This document shows, piece after piece, positions 1 through 8,670 of a DNA stretch of 44,705 nt. The stretch lies in assembly GCA_910588145.1 (NCBI GenBank), contig CAJUPO010000016.1:1-44705 (forward strand), in the 5' to 3' direction. The position numbers were made by a program, and so were the translations under genes. Numbering within the stretch: the stretch's first letter is position 1; each line of letters starts with the position of its first letter. The notes below the pieces were generated by a model. It made no database searches. It was not told where the DNA came from and saw only the letters and a program-made list of their open reading frames with translations. The stretch comes from an uncultured Oscillospiraceae bacterium. Lineage in GTDB: Bacteria > Bacillota > Clostridia > Oscillospirales > Ruminococcaceae.

Positions 1-92
1 TCCGATTTTTCCGACTGCGTTTACAGGGTGTAACACACTACACTTTGCCCTGCAAAGTCGTGTGCCAGACGTTCCCTCTGGACTCCCTTATG

Positions 93-216
93 GCAGGGCT
101 TACGCCCTGCTTATCCTGCGCTTTCCGCTTCGGATAAAAGAATATCGGCGTGACGGTTGCGGCTCTTATGAGGGGGTATCCCAAAAACACCGTCATAACC
201 GTCATGACCGTCACGC
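93..216. other. oriT-like region with inverted and direct repeats upstream of the mob gene
   Basis: A perfect 7-bp hairpin (GCAGGGC at 93-99, GCCCTGC at 104-110) is followed by a 10-bp perfect inverted repeat (GCGTGACGGT at 148-157 and ACCGTCACGC at 207-216). Three head-to-tail 9-bp repeats of ACCGTCA(T/C)(A/G) lie at 189-215. This precedes a relaxase gene start at 267. Relaxases of mobilizable elements usually nick in such repeats directly upstream of their gene, so this is inferred to be an origin of transfer. No nick site can be assigned. It could instead be an operator of the mob gene. Confidence 0.45.
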
Positions 217-266
217 ACCAAAAACAGGAAGTGACAGTTACCCGCCGAAAGAAAGGAAGATGAACT

Positions 267-946
267 ATGCCCTATGCAATCCTGCGTTTCCAGAAACGCA
301 AAGCAGGCGGCGTTGCGGCTTGCGAACGCCACAACGAGCGGAAGAAAGAAGCCTATAAAAGCAACCCAGACATTGACGTGGGACGCTCCAAAGATAACTA
401 CCATCTTGTGAAGCCGCCCCGTTACACCTACAAGAAAGAGATAAACCGAATGGTAGCGGAAGCGGGCTGTAAGGTAAGGAAAGACAGCGTGATGATGGTG
501 GAAACACTCATCACCGCTTCGCCAGAATTTATGAACAGCCTGCCGCCCGAAGAACAAAAAGCGTATTTCCAGACGGCTCTTGACTTCATTTCGGAGCGTG
601 TGGGGAAGAAAAATATTCTTTCTGCAGTCGTCCACATGGACGAGAGGACACCCCATATGCACCTATGCTTTGTACCCATTACTCCCGACAACAAGCTATC
701 GGCGAAGTGTATCTTAGGCAACCAGAAATCCTTATCCGAGTGGCAGACTGCCTACCATGAGCGTATGTCCGCACGGTGGAATCAGCTTGAAAGAGGTCAG
801 TCCTCAATGGAAACCAGACGGAAGCATATCCTCACATGGCTCTGCAGAAAACCAATCAGCAGATGGAAAGGTTATTGAAAAGGATACCACCAGAGGTATT
901 AGAGGAATTGCAGAAAACAGGCAGAACCAGACCAAAAGAAAGGTAG
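267..946 (+). pseudogene. MobV/Pre-type plasmid mobilization relaxase, frameshifted
   Basis: The first 190 or so codons read as a relaxase of mobilizable transposons: the N-terminus MPYAILRFQKRKAGG is typical, and the metal-binding HUH-type signature HMDERTPHMHL sits near residue 130. The start has a good ribosome site (AAAGGAAG before ATG). After about residue 180 the frame ends in unrelated residues at 878, while the apparent C-terminal tail (MALQKTNQQMERLLK onward) continues in another frame from 836 to a TAG at 944-946. The gene is therefore frameshifted around 800-836, and much of the usual central and C-terminal part is missing. The DNA is more GC-rich than the chromosome to the right, which fits a transferred element. 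Relaxase activity is unlikely. Confidence 0.75.
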
Positions 947-1020
947 AAATGTGAATGAAAAAACAGGATTTTAAGGTATTAAAGACCGAATGGCAATGAA
1001 TAAATCCCTCGCTTCATGCC

Positions 1021-1500
1021 GACATTAACCGCTTTGCGGATATGGCGGTGAATGACGAGCGGGCGGTGAGGGCGATTGAAAAGCGGCTCTCGGAAACAGA
1101 CCAGAGCAAAGCGAAAGCTATGAGAAATCGCAGGGAATCCGTGACTTCCTCTCCCTCATTCGTAATTATCAAGGCTTAAAGGAACTGGACGCATCCGTTG
1201 TAAACGCCTTGATAGACAAGATACTTGTTTCAGAGCGTGAGAAGTCAGCAGACGGAACAGTGAAGCAGGAAATCAAGATTTACTATAAATTCATCGGCTT
1301 TGTCGGTGAATTACATATCACACCCACAAAGCGGTGGACAGCATTAAAGCCTAAGAATTGTACAGTGTGCGGTGTTGAATACGTCCCCCGCTCCGCAATA
1401 TCGAAGTATTGTCCAGAGTGCAGGGGAAAGATAAGAAAGGCTCAAGGGACAGAAACGAAACGTAGGAGCAGAGAACGACAGGTATGTATTGAACTGTCCG
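1021..1500 (+). pseudogene. C-terminal remnant of a large serine recombinase (DUF4368-like) with trailing zinc-ribbon segment
   Basis: Two frames must be joined. From 1021 one frame reads DINRFADMAVNDERAVRAIE; near 1117 it shifts into a second frame containing DFLSLIRNYQGLKELDAS, then VVNALIDKILVSERE and KIYYKFIGFVGE. That pattern is the DUF4368 C-terminal part of recombinases carried by Tn4451/CTn-type elements. A CxxC...CxxC segment (CTVCGVEY...YCPEC) follows. The catalytic N-terminal domain is absent, so this is a dead fragment, probably the end of the element that also supplied the relaxase. The stretch around 1209-1586 is open, but no start or ribosome site fits a separate gene. Confidence 0.6.
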
Positions 1501-1516
1501 CAAAAAATGACCGACT

Positions 1517-1636
1517 TGTGTTATCCTCCACAGGGCACGGATCGTTTCCCATACTTAAAAGTATGATCCTTGTTCCGGGAAGATAGTTATCCTTCATACG
1601 CTGTGCCATGCGTCTTTCAGCTTCAAATCTGTTCAT
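1517..1636 (-). pseudogene. DUF4314-like gene, 5' fragment only
   Basis: With a strong ribosome site (AAAGGAGAAAG, then ATG ending at 1636), 40 codons read MNRFEAERRMAQRMKDNY and continue with PGTRIILLSMGNDPCPVEDNT, the typical N-terminus of small DUF4314 proteins of integrative elements. Homology stops abruptly after the equivalent of VEDNT, where the opposite-strand recombinase remnant begins. The gene was cut by whatever joined the two elements. It is the last member of the leftward operon that starts at 3104. Confidence 0.6.
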
Positions 1637-1712
1637 ATTTTCTTTCTCCTTTTTATTCATCATTGCCCTTGACTGACATTTACCGGTATCTATAGCCTAA
1701 AGAGCGTTTGGA

Positions 1713-1874
1713 TCATTCGCTCCGGCGATATACGGTGCAGTGAGTTCCCATACCTTACGGTATAGTACCTTCGTCATAATACTTTATCTCAAATTCCTGT
1801 GTATACTGTTTTTGAATATTGGTGATCATTACGCAGGTATCTCCGGCTTTCTACTTCACATCGTTGTTTTTCAT
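1713..1874 (-). pseudogene. Small element-encoded gene with two in-frame stops
   Basis: An ATG at 1874, preceded by AGGAGGATGTAAG and overlapping the upstream gene's stop as ATGA, opens MKNNDVK-stop-KAGDTCVMITNIQ...YYDEGTIP-stop-GMGTHCTVYRR. The frame is coherent across a TAG at codon 8 and a TAA at codon 40, so it looks like a nonsense-decayed small gene rather than random sequence. No family is recognised. It lies between the 286-codon ORF and the DUF4314 fragment in the same transcriptional direction. The 1637-1712 stretch after it holds nothing I can name. Confidence 0.4.
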
Positions 1875-2728
1875 ATCTTACATCCTCCTAACTGCAATCC
1901 CTGTGATTTATCTATACAATCGTCGAGTTCATCTTCCGTACAGAGAAAATATCCATTTCCTGAATTCCAAAAAGAAACGTATAAATTTCCCTCATCGGTT
2001 TGTATAGCACGCTGTTCAAAAGATTCTCCAAATCCGTCGCTGTTTTGACCTTCGACGGCAGAACGAAGATTTTCCGTTTCCTCCGCATTTAATTCTCCGG
2101 TCATATAGCAATTAATTTTACCGTATATCTCCCCATAGATTTCCTCCAATCCCCACACGGCGTATAGGAGCTTTTTTCCGATTCCGCTGTGATTTCCCAC
2201 ATACTCTGCCATATCTCCGAGATCGGGAAGCTGTTCTATTCCGAGCATATCTTCAATTTTATCGCGGTTGTCCAAGATAATATATTTTGCAGCGGAACCA
2301 TATTCCTCGCCGTCATCAATCGACGCTGTCAGCGGACAGTAAAATGTGAGCCTTGTTTCGGCAGCGTTTATTTTCATTTGATTGATATCTTCAAGTACCT
2401 CTGAATAAGCTGAATACTTTTTATTCAGCAAATTTTGTTCCAGGTCTGTTTTAATTTCCTCTCTTGCATTTGTAACGGCAAGGTCGAGCTGATAGGCGTC
2501 ATAAAGACTGTCTCTTTCGTTTAGAAGCAGAATCATGCTGTTTCCGATATCACTGTCTGAAAAAAGCTTTACACTGTATTCCTCATCTTCATTGTCCCGA
2601 AGCTTCAGCAGTTCCGGCGAGCCTTGTTAACCCGCAGTTCTCAATTCACGGTAAATTACATGGTAATTTGAGGTCAAATCAATAACCGCAGTTTCTCCGT
2701 GTTTGTCTTGTACAACAGAGTTAATCAT
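1871..2728 (-). pseudogene. Element-associated protein of unknown function, interrupted by one in-frame TAA
   Basis: The natural start is the ATG at 2728, coupled to the upstream gene by an ATGATTAA overlap. It reads MINSVVQDKHGETAVIDLTS, then stops at TAA (2629-2627, codon 34), after which the same frame stays open for 252 codons to 1871. The downstream part alone could start at 2536 (MILLLNERD) but has no good ribosome site there. The protein is acidic and soluble, with segments such as GLEEIYGEIYGKINCYM and NLYVSFWNSGNGYFL. I do not recognise a family; position beside DUF6075/DUF4314 genes suggests an accessory gene of an integrative element. One base change would restore it, so decay is recent. 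Confidence 0.55.
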
Positions 2729-3104
2729 TATAAATACTCCTTTCCTTATTAAAGTTTACTGCCCCAAGCCCGAAGCGTCGGATTGCCATTGCGTTGCAAA
2801 TTAGTTTAAACATCTTCGGCGCAATCAAATCTTTATCTGCAAGATCTTTTATGGTAATATGTTTTGTGCCGAGATATAAATCCTTTGCACAGCAGAATAA
2901 AGTGTAGGCATTCTCTGTGCTGTTTTGAAGCTTGATAGCGTCAAATCCGATTTTGTTTTGTCCGACTTTATGCTTTGCCTTCATCCAAAGTGAATATTCC
3001 GCTGTCAGCAGATATACGGCGGACATGAGAGCGTAATCTTCTTTGTTCAGCTTTTCGATTGCTTCTGTAAAAGCAATCCGATGTTTTTCATTACGGCAGT
3101 ACAT
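2721..3104 (-). CDS. DUF6075-like protein of integrative elements
   Basis: The 127-aa product starts at the ATG at 3104, chosen because AAGGGAGGAGAA lies just upstream; a longer open frame to 3221 runs through the hairpin leader and is not credible. It reads MYCRNEKHRIAFTEAIE and contains ALMSAVYLLTAEYSLW and FKLICNAMAIRRFGLGAVN. It is soluble and lacks a signal peptide. I associate this pattern with DUF6075 proteins of Firmicute conjugative elements, without known function; the family name is tentative. It is the first gene of the leftward operon and is preceded by a multi-hairpin leader whose last hairpin ends in a T-run just before the ribosome site, suggesting attenuation. Confidence 0.55.
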   Translation of the reverse strand: MYCRNEKHRIAFTEAIEKLNKEDYALMSAVYLLTAEYSLWMKAKHKVGQNKIGFDAIKLQNSTENAYTLFCCAKDLYLGTKHITIKDLADKDLIAPKMFKLICNAMAIRRFGLGAVNFNKERSIYND

Positions 3105-3386
3105 ATAATTCTCCTCCCTTTTCTTTAAATAAAAAAGAGCCAGCCGTTTTGACGCTGTGCGTCTGTAAACGATTGGCTCTGAAAACAAAAAATGCAGATA
3201 GATTTTTACTTCTATCTGCACTCTTTGTATGTTATTTAGTTGTTGTGAGAGTTCAATACCTTCCGCAAAGGGAATTTGTCTATTTTATATCTACGATTTC
3301 GACTTTTGAATTTCGCCGCCTTAAACGGCGAAAACCCCGACAAAATCGGGGTTTTCCGTGACAATATCTTTTTTATTGTCTTTTGC
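3105..3386 (-). promoter_or_regulatory. Multi-hairpin leader / element end, copy A (paired with 31809-32087)
   Basis: Read leftward from the tRNA-Ser CCA end, this stretch holds four hairpins. They are a CCCCGA/TCGGGG terminator (about 3332-3354), a TCGCC/GGCGA hairpin, GCAGATAGA/TCTATCTGC (3194-3219) followed by T6, and a long three-helix hairpin 3136-3180 (AGAGCCA, CGTTT, GACGC with their complements) followed by T6. A near copy lies in the other orientation at 31809-32087. Between the copies the stem of the third hairpin changes in both arms (GCAGAT to GCGGAT, ATCTGC to ATCCGC), and the fourth keeps pairing through a G-T wobble. This supports selection for structure. It may be a terminator series, an attenuator or an attachment-end structure. 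Confidence 0.55.
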
Positions 3387-3475
3387 TGGCGGAGTGGGTG
3401 GGATTCGAACCCACGGTACCGTGAGGTACAACTGATTTCGAGTCAGTCCCGTTATGACCACTTCGATACCACTCC
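3387..3475 (-). tRNA. tRNA-Ser(CGA)
   Basis: The 89-nt class II tRNA has acceptor stem GGAGTGG/CCACTCC, discriminator G and an encoded CCA (3387-3389 on the complement). The anticodon loop CTCGAAA gives anticodon CGA, and a long variable arm (GTACCTCACGGTAC) plus T loop GGGTTCGAATCCC identify serine. An integrative-element remnant begins immediately after the CCA, so this gene served as an attachment site. Confidence 0.95.
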
Positions 3476-3543
3476 ATATTCAATTGCAGTAAGTTAAGAA
3501 GCGAAAATTACAATTTATGCCTATAATTACAAACTGCTATAAT

Positions 3544-3572
3544 ATTATAGCATATATTTATAGTAAAATCAA
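3544..3572 (-). promoter_or_regulatory. Promoter for tRNA-Ser
   Basis: On the minus strand TTGATT (3572-3567) is separated by 17 bp from a consensus TATAAT (3549-3544), about 70 bp upstream of the tRNA. Confidence 0.6.
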
Positions 3573-3616
3573 GCCTGAAAAAATGTAAATTAAATTAATA
3601 TCTAATCCAAAATGAA

Positions 3617-3653
3617 AAGCATCTGAACTGATTATAATTCAATTCAGATGCTT
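3617..3653 (-). terminator. Intrinsic terminator after the teichoic-acid operon
   Basis: An 11-bp stem (AAGCATCTGAA / TTCAGATGCTT) lies 12 bp past the stop at 3666 and on the minus strand is followed by TTTTCATTTT. Confidence 0.7.
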
Positions 3654-3665
3654 AATTTTATATAG

Positions 3666-6068
3666 TTATAGTAAAGCTTCAAGCTTTTCACGTATGCCAT
3701 CGTTACGTTTTTTGTAGTCAATATTCATTGGCTTAATTTTACCGTCTGCAAAGTCATACATACCCTGTAAAATTCCCTCGGTGCTGTCTTCTACAAGATG
3801 TCCGCCAAATTCCCTGAAGTATCCTCCCGGACCATGAATATCTGTTGAAAATGCCGGTATACCGAGCGAGTCTGCCTCATGGAGAACCATAGGCAAACCT
3901 TCATAGAATGAAGAAATTATAAACAGATCACATTTTTTTAAAATAGGCATAGGATTTTTAACTGACTTTATCAGTACAATATTTTCCCAGCAGTCTGTTT
4001 CTCTAGCGTGCTGAATCGTTTTATTGTAAAGAACGCCAAGACCGCCGATTATTATAAGACTTGAATCAGGATGAGTCTTATGAAATTCCGCAAAAGCGTC
4101 AATTAAACGGAAGTGACCTTTTTCTGGCGAAAAACGTCCGATTGTAATAAATTTCATTCCAGGGGAATTAAGAATATGATTTACTCCATCTGGATGAGGG
4201 CAGAAAATCTCAGTATCTTTCTGGAATTCAATCGGCATATTGCCTTTTTCCACGATTGCTTCATGATTATGAAAATTATTCATTACCATAATATTGTCTT
4301 TTCTGCCGCTTATTTTAAATGTCGGTTCAACAATATCAATTGAAACCGGAAGAACATGGTCACATACGCTGTAAGCCCATTTAAGAAGATAGATGTTTTG
4401 ATTGTTACGTGTTTCTATTTCCTGGAGCATATCATTGTGGACATAAACTGTTTTAATGGCGTCAAACTGAGTAAGCATTCCAAGAATGGTATTCTCATAA
4501 CCTCCGTAATGGATAACGTGCTTAAATTCAATATTATAGAAATGCTTTTTAATTTCTCTGGAATAAGCTTCAGCCATTGCTTGCTTATACTTTTTCTTTT
4601 CTTTGCCTTTTTTCAGGAAGTTTTTATGAGCAAAATCTGTTTTAAAGTCAAATGTAATTTCACTGCTTATTGGAATAACCCCAACATTTTCCGGTATAAC
4701 TTCGGTTCTCATAGGGTCTTCTTTTATAAGGCGTTCTCTGAAAGAGAGGTAGTAATTATTTTTTGATAAATCAATATTGTTAAGGACTGAAAGAAGCGCA
4801 GTGGTAATACCATTTTTAGCAAGATTTCCGGCAAAAATCAGAACATTATCCTTGCCGTTTGGAATTAGCTTTTCCTCATTCGTAACGGGCTTGTTTAAAA
4901 ATACTCTTTCACATATTTTCTTTACTGCGTCCGGATTATCGTAAGTGCAGTATTTTTTTATAAATTCAGTATCATCATAATTTTTTGGGGTATTAATTGC
5001 CGCAGCAAGCTCGTCTATTGTATTTGCCTGAGGGAAAGGAAATTCGTCCAGTGAAACATAAACTCCGCGGTTTTCAAAATATTCTTCCTTATCATAAGTG
5101 TAAAGAATAATTTTTCTGCGTGAATTGGCAAAGTCATAGAATACGCTTGAATAGTCTGTAATAAGAGTATCAGCCATATTCAGAATTTCATAATATTCAA
5201 ATCCCGTCGGAAAAGCCTTTATATGACGATATTCATTATCATCAAATTCCAGTTTCATAAGAGGGTGATATTTTACATACATAAGCTGATTATCATTGAG
5301 CCTCTTATCCATTTCAGCAAGAAATTCGGTTGTTTCATTTAATACAGTATCAACGTCATATTTATTGACCTGACCTCTCCAGGTGGGCATGTAGACGATA
5401 ATTTCCTTGTCATCAGCATTAAAACTTTTTCTAAGTTCTGACCTTCGGCTGTCGTTAAAGAAAACAGAATTTCTCGGATATCCCTCATTTAAAATAGTTG
5501 CTTTGCAGAGATTTTGGAGCATATAGGCGCTTACCATTTTTTCTTTCATATATTCATTAGGAAAAACAAGGTAATCACTGAATATAAGGTTTCTCATAAC
5601 ATTGCCCATATTGTAAACTTCATTTTTTACATCACGGCCCATGTTTTTAAGAGGAGTACCGTGCCAGGTATTTAAAATAACCTGACCTTCTTTTTTTATA
5701 AACCTTCGGGGGAAAGAAGTATCGTTTACAAGATACTTTGCTTTTGAAAGATATTTATAATATTTAAGTGATTCTTCCCTGAGGAATTTAACTTTTTTTA
5801 TGCCGTATTTATTAAGCGTCAGTTTTACCTTTTCCGTCATAAACGGTTTTGCCGGTACGCAGAGTTTAAGGTGCTTGTACTGCGGATTAGTTGACAGTTC
5901 CTTAGTAATATACAAAATATTACCCGCCATGTCCGAGCCGTTTCGAGATTCCAGAAAAACCAGATTCTTATTTATCCCGGATTTCTGATACATCCCGTAA
6001 TATACACTGAACCATATACGGGATTTCAGTTTGTTTATTATTTTTTTTACAGCATTATTTTTTGCCAT
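3666..6068 (-). CDS. Fusion of CDP-glycerol glycerophosphotransferase and GT4 glycosyltransferase
   Basis: The 800-aa protein starts at the ATG at 6068 (upstream CGGAGGAAATTGTAA). Residues about 60-390 are a TagB/TagF-type CDP-glycerol:glycerophosphate transferase, shown by NTWHGTPLKNMGRD, MPTWRGQ and TLITDYSSVFYDFAN. Residues about 405-800 are a GT-B, family GT4-like glycosyltransferase, shown by ITIGRFSPEKGHFRLIDAF and SFYEGLPMVLHEADSLGIP. It should act at the inner face of the membrane, polymerising poly(glycerol phosphate) from CDP-glycerol and adding sugar. There is no signal peptide or clear membrane span. It sits 41 bp downstream of tagD, which makes its substrate. Two-domain proteins of this kind occur in Firmicutes; the sugar is unknown. 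Confidence 0.88.
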   Translation of the reverse strand: MAKNNAVKKIINKLKSRIWFSVYYGMYQKSGINKNLVFLESRNGSDMAGNILYITKELSTNPQYKHLKLCVPAKPFMTEKVKLTLNKYGIKKVKFLREESLKYYKYLSKAKYLVNDTSFPRRFIKKEGQVILNTWHGTPLKNMGRDVKNEVYNMGNVMRNLIFSDYLVFPNEYMKEKMVSAYMLQNLCKATILNEGYPRNSVFFNDSRRSELRKSFNADDKEIIVYMPTWRGQVNKYDVDTVLNETTEFLAEMDKRLNDNQLMYVKYHPLMKLEFDDNEYRHIKAFPTGFEYYEILNMADTLITDYSSVFYDFANSRRKIILYTYDKEEYFENRGVYVSLDEFPFPQANTIDELAAAINTPKNYDDTEFIKKYCTYDNPDAVKKICERVFLNKPVTNEEKLIPNGKDNVLIFAGNLAKNGITTALLSVLNNIDLSKNNYYLSFRERLIKEDPMRTEVIPENVGVIPISSEITFDFKTDFAHKNFLKKGKEKKKYKQAMAEAYSREIKKHFYNIEFKHVIHYGGYENTILGMLTQFDAIKTVYVHNDMLQEIETRNNQNIYLLKWAYSVCDHVLPVSIDIVEPTFKISGRKDNIMVMNNFHNHEAIVEKGNMPIEFQKDTEIFCPHPDGVNHILNSPGMKFITIGRFSPEKGHFRLIDAFAEFHKTHPDSSLIIIGGLGVLYNKTIQHARETDCWENIVLIKSVKNPMPILKKCDLFIISSFYEGLPMVLHEADSLGIPAFSTDIHGPGGYFREFGGHLVEDSTEGILQGMYDFADGKIKPMNIDYKKRNDGIREKLEALL

Positions 6069-6109
6069 TTACAATTTCCTCCGAAATCAAAAAGTCTTTA
6101 CTCTCTTTA

Positions 6110-6496
6110 TTATTTTAAATCTTTTTTTATTTGTGTTGTTGAAATCTCAGGTGTTCTCGGAAGATATACAACCTCGCAGTAATCTTTAAGAAAATCAAAT
6201 TTACCTGTCCAGTCATCGCCCATTACAAAGGTATCAACCTTAAATTCCTTAACATCGCTGATTTTCTGTTCCCAGTTTTCTTCCGGTATAACCAAATCCA
6301 CATATCTTACGGCTTCAAGCAGACGTTTTCTTTGTTCATAAGTAAAGTAGCATTTTTTTTGCTTGGAATTCCAATTAAACTCATCGGTTGAAAGTGCCAC
6401 AATAAGATAATCACCCAGCGCTTTTGCACGCTGAAGAAGATTTATATGACCATAGTGCAAAAGGTCATAAGTTCCATATGTTATTATTTTTTTCAT
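6110..6496 (-). CDS. tagD: Glycerol-3-phosphate cytidylyltransferase
   Basis: The 128-aa protein has the usual length of TagD/GCT enzymes. It carries the nucleotidyltransferase signature YGTYDLLHYGH (residues 7-17, HxGH) and the family's second signature RTPEISTTQI near residue 115. It makes CDP-glycerol from CTP and glycerol 3-phosphate for wall or lipoteichoic acid. The start has GGAGG 5 bp upstream. It is co-directional with the downstream CDP-glycerol-using polymerase and probably shares its transcript. Confidence 0.92.
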   Translation of the reverse strand: MKKIITYGTYDLLHYGHINLLQRAKALGDYLIVALSTDEFNWNSKQKKCYFTYEQRKRLLEAVRYVDLVIPEENWEQKISDVKEFKVDTFVMGDDWTGKFDFLKDYCEVVYLPRTPEISTTQIKKDLK

Positions 6497-6655
6497 TAAA
6501 TCCTCCTCAAGAAGCTGCTATAATTAAATATAGCTGTATAGATAATATTTTCAGGGCATAACTCAACCATTTTATAATTTATCATAACCTTTAGTATATC
6601 TTAAAAAAAATATTTTGTCAAGAGAGAGGTAATAAAATTGGATTCTTTTTGTAAT

Positions 6656-7180
6656 TTAATATTTAATGTATTTTTCGTCGGTTTTAATAAGTGTATATGC
6701 TTTTAAATAATTTTCAGATTCTTTTCTTGTTTTAAAAATTATTATTTTACGTTTATACTGATATTGTTCCAGCAGTTTATATATTTGAGGTAACTCTTTT
6801 TGTGAAAAGTTAAGGATTTGCTGTTTGAACTGCTCATCAAAACTGGTTTCGATCCATGGTATGTCCTCACGCTTTTTTCCTATTCGCGCCTGTGCACCTG
6901 TAATACATTCCTCAGTCGGAATATCAAAAAGAAATATACAGTCGCATTCTTTCAGCCTGATCTCAAGAGTTCGCTGATAATTTCCGTCTATTATCCATTT
7001 ATCTTTTTTTATAATTTTATTAAGCTCATAATCAAATTCCTCCACTGATATATTAGTCTGATCTGGTTTATGCCAGAGCATATCCAGATAATATAAAGGA
7101 AGATTGGTTATATCCCTGAGTTTACGGGCAAATGTGCTTTTTCCGGAACCAGGGCACCCGATAACAATCATTTTCTTCAT
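6656..7180 (-). CDS. P-loop kinase-like protein (adenylate kinase / FlaR-type)
   Basis: The start at 7180 is chosen over 7237 because TTGGAGAAAAAT precedes it. The 174-aa protein opens MKKMIVIGCPGSGKSTFA, a Walker A motif GCPGSGKS, followed by the arrangement typical of the topology-modulation/adenylate-kinase-like family: LYYLDMLWHKPD, WIIDGNYQRT, and CIFLFDIPTEECI as strand and Walker B region. These proteins are predicted small-molecule kinases of unknown substrate; the FlaR name does not prove a DNA role. The gene is monocistronic, with AT-rich non-coding DNA on both sides. A trailing EKYIKY tail has no obvious function. Confidence 0.75.
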   Translation of the reverse strand: MKKMIVIGCPGSGKSTFARKLRDITNLPLYYLDMLWHKPDQTNISVEEFDYELNKIIKKDKWIIDGNYQRTLEIRLKECDCIFLFDIPTEECITGAQARIGKKREDIPWIETSFDEQFKQQILNFSQKELPQIYKLLEQYQYKRKIIIFKTRKESENYLKAYTLIKTDEKYIKY

Positions 7181-7322
7181 ATTTTTCTCCAAAATTTTAT
7201 TTTTTCTTATTTTATCATATAATCTTTCAGTAAACAAGCTTCATAAGAAAAAACAGTGATATATAGCTAAATATTATTAATATAGTATTTACAAATTTAA
7301 AGAAAAAATTAGTATAATAAAA

Positions 7323-7347
7323 AACAGAAGGCGCAATGCCTTCTGTT
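7323..7347 (-). terminator. Intrinsic terminator of the 7347-7733 gene
   Basis: A perfect 10-bp stem (AACAGAAGGC / GCCTTCTGTT) overlaps the first base of the stop codon region and is followed on the minus strand by TTTTTT. Confidence 0.75.
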
Positions 7348-7733
7348 CATTGTGGGCTTTGATTTTTCATTAAATCCGTCAGTCTTATCAAACCTGCCAT
7401 AAGCGTCAGACCGGAAGCGGCTTGGTTCAAATTTGCTGAACAATTTTTTCCTCCAGCAGCTTTAGCTCCCTCAGAAGTAATGCAGTAAAAGAAAAAGAGT
7501 GCGGCCAGAACCATTATATTTGCTCCGATTTTTCTTGTGAAGAGTTCAGGAGAGGCACATTCTTTGCCGCAAAGTGCACTGTTAATCAGATCACGTTTTT
7601 GTATATCAATATTCTGTATTGATATTAATACACTTATGACAATAATCCAGGTGTAGAATTTGGATTTTTCAAGAATCTTTATCTGCTGAACTATACTTTC
7701 AGGAATGTCTGCAATCTGTCTGTTATCATTCAT
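7347..7733 (-). CDS. Small membrane protein of unknown function
   Basis: The 128-aa product has a hydrophilic N-terminus (MNDNRQIADIPESIVQQIKI) and hydrophobic segments near residues 27-42 (FYTWIIVISVLISI) and 70-88 (ANIMVLAALFFFYCI). A glycine/alanine-rich C-terminal stretch follows. No enzymatic motif is visible and I do not recognise a family. It stands alone, with its own terminator and an AT-rich 250-bp gap before the dockerin genes that run the other way. Confidence 0.6.
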   Translation of the reverse strand: MNDNRQIADIPESIVQQIKILEKSKFYTWIIVISVLISIQNIDIQKRDLINSALCGKECASPELFTRKIGANIMVLAALFFFYCITSEGAKAAGGKNCSANLNQAASGLTLMAGLIRLTDLMKNQSPQ

Positions 7734-7918
7734 TATATCCCTCCCTTATTATTATATTTGAACAGCAGGTCAATGGTTAAATTATATTTTTTATGAGTGA
7801 TTTTCATCCAAGCTTTGCAAAAATTCTTTTTGATTGCACTGAAACTTTCAAAGCTTAACATCAATTAATATAATACAGGAAAAGATAATTATTTTTTATA
7901 AAATCTTACTATTAACTA

Positions 7919-7947
7919 TTGACAAAAACTGGTAATTATAGTAAAAT
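7919..7947 (+). promoter_or_regulatory. Promoter of the three dockerin-protein genes
   Basis: TTGACA (7919-7924), 17 bp, TAAAAT (7942-7947) lies 50 bp before the first start. The three genes have only 23-bp gaps between them, so one transcript is likely. Confidence 0.65.
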
Positions 7948-7996
7948 TATACTATAATAATTTAATCCAATTAATAAAAGTGAAAGGATGTTAATC

Positions 7997-8647
7997 ATGA
8001 AAAAGAGTTTAAGAAAATTTGCCGCTTTAGTTTCTGCGTCTGTAATGTGTGCAGTACCTATGCTGAGTAATTATTCTGCCAGTGCAGTCACTCAGTATAA
8101 AACATATGTTATTTATAATAATTATGTTAAAAAAGACAGCGCTGATATTGCATATTTTAATTATACATTAAGTTATGTATCGGGCGTAACAGCTGAAAAA
8201 AGTATCCCCACTTCTCTTTGCAGCGGTGGATATTTCCGCTCTAATAATGATACTGACAGCCGTGAAGTACAGTGTACTTATATGGGAGATCCTATTACAA
8301 AAACGGGAGCGCTGGCTTCTACAAAATTTATTGTGCCTATGTCAACGCAGGATGTTCTTCATGTTGTAAATTATTCTGATGTTGTAATTCGGGATGTTAA
8401 TAACAAATTACTAAGAACCGATAATATTGAATTAGAAACAATACTGATGGGCGATGTAAATTTGGATGGTAAAGTTACTAAAGAAGATTCTGATGCAATA
8501 TTAAACTATCTTGCTAATCAAGATAAATACCCGCTTGACGAGAAACAGAAGGCAGCTGCCGATGTATATTATACAGGTGATGGTGTTACTGCCAGTGACG
8601 CTTTAGAAATCCAAAGATATGTTGCTGGTCTGATTAGTCATTTTTAA
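7997..8647 (+). CDS. Secreted dockerin protein, copy 1
   Basis: The start at 7997 is preferred over the in-frame ATG at 7988 because GAAAGGA lies 8 bp before it and the first ATG sits inside the ribosome-site spacer. The 216-aa product has a signal peptide (KK...FAALVSASVMCAVPMLSNYSASA). A 110-residue beta-rich domain of unknown type follows, then a C-terminal type I dockerin with two calcium loops (GDVNLDGKVTKEDSDAIL and DVYYTGDGVTASDALEIQ). Dockerins bind cohesins of scaffoldins, so this protein is probably displayed in a cellulosome-like complex. No catalytic motif is seen. The middle domain (ALASTKFIVPM, then VVIRDVNNKLL) faintly resembles cohesin strands, which would make it an adaptor; that is weak. 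Confidence 0.82.
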   Translation: MKKSLRKFAALVSASVMCAVPMLSNYSASAVTQYKTYVIYNNYVKKDSADIAYFNYTLSYVSGVTAEKSIPTSLCSGGYFRSNNDTDSREVQCTYMGDPITKTGALASTKFIVPMSTQDVLHVVNYSDVVIRDVNNKLLRTDNIELETILMGDVNLDGKVTKEDSDAILNYLANQDKYPLDEKQKAAADVYYTGDGVTASDALEIQRYVAGLISHF

Positions 8648-8670
8648 TTTAATGTGAAAGGATGTCAATC

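Noticed and set aside
62..358. Open frame across the oriT-like region
   Set aside because: Repeats and palindromes, no ribosome site, and overlap with the relaxase start; treated as non-coding.
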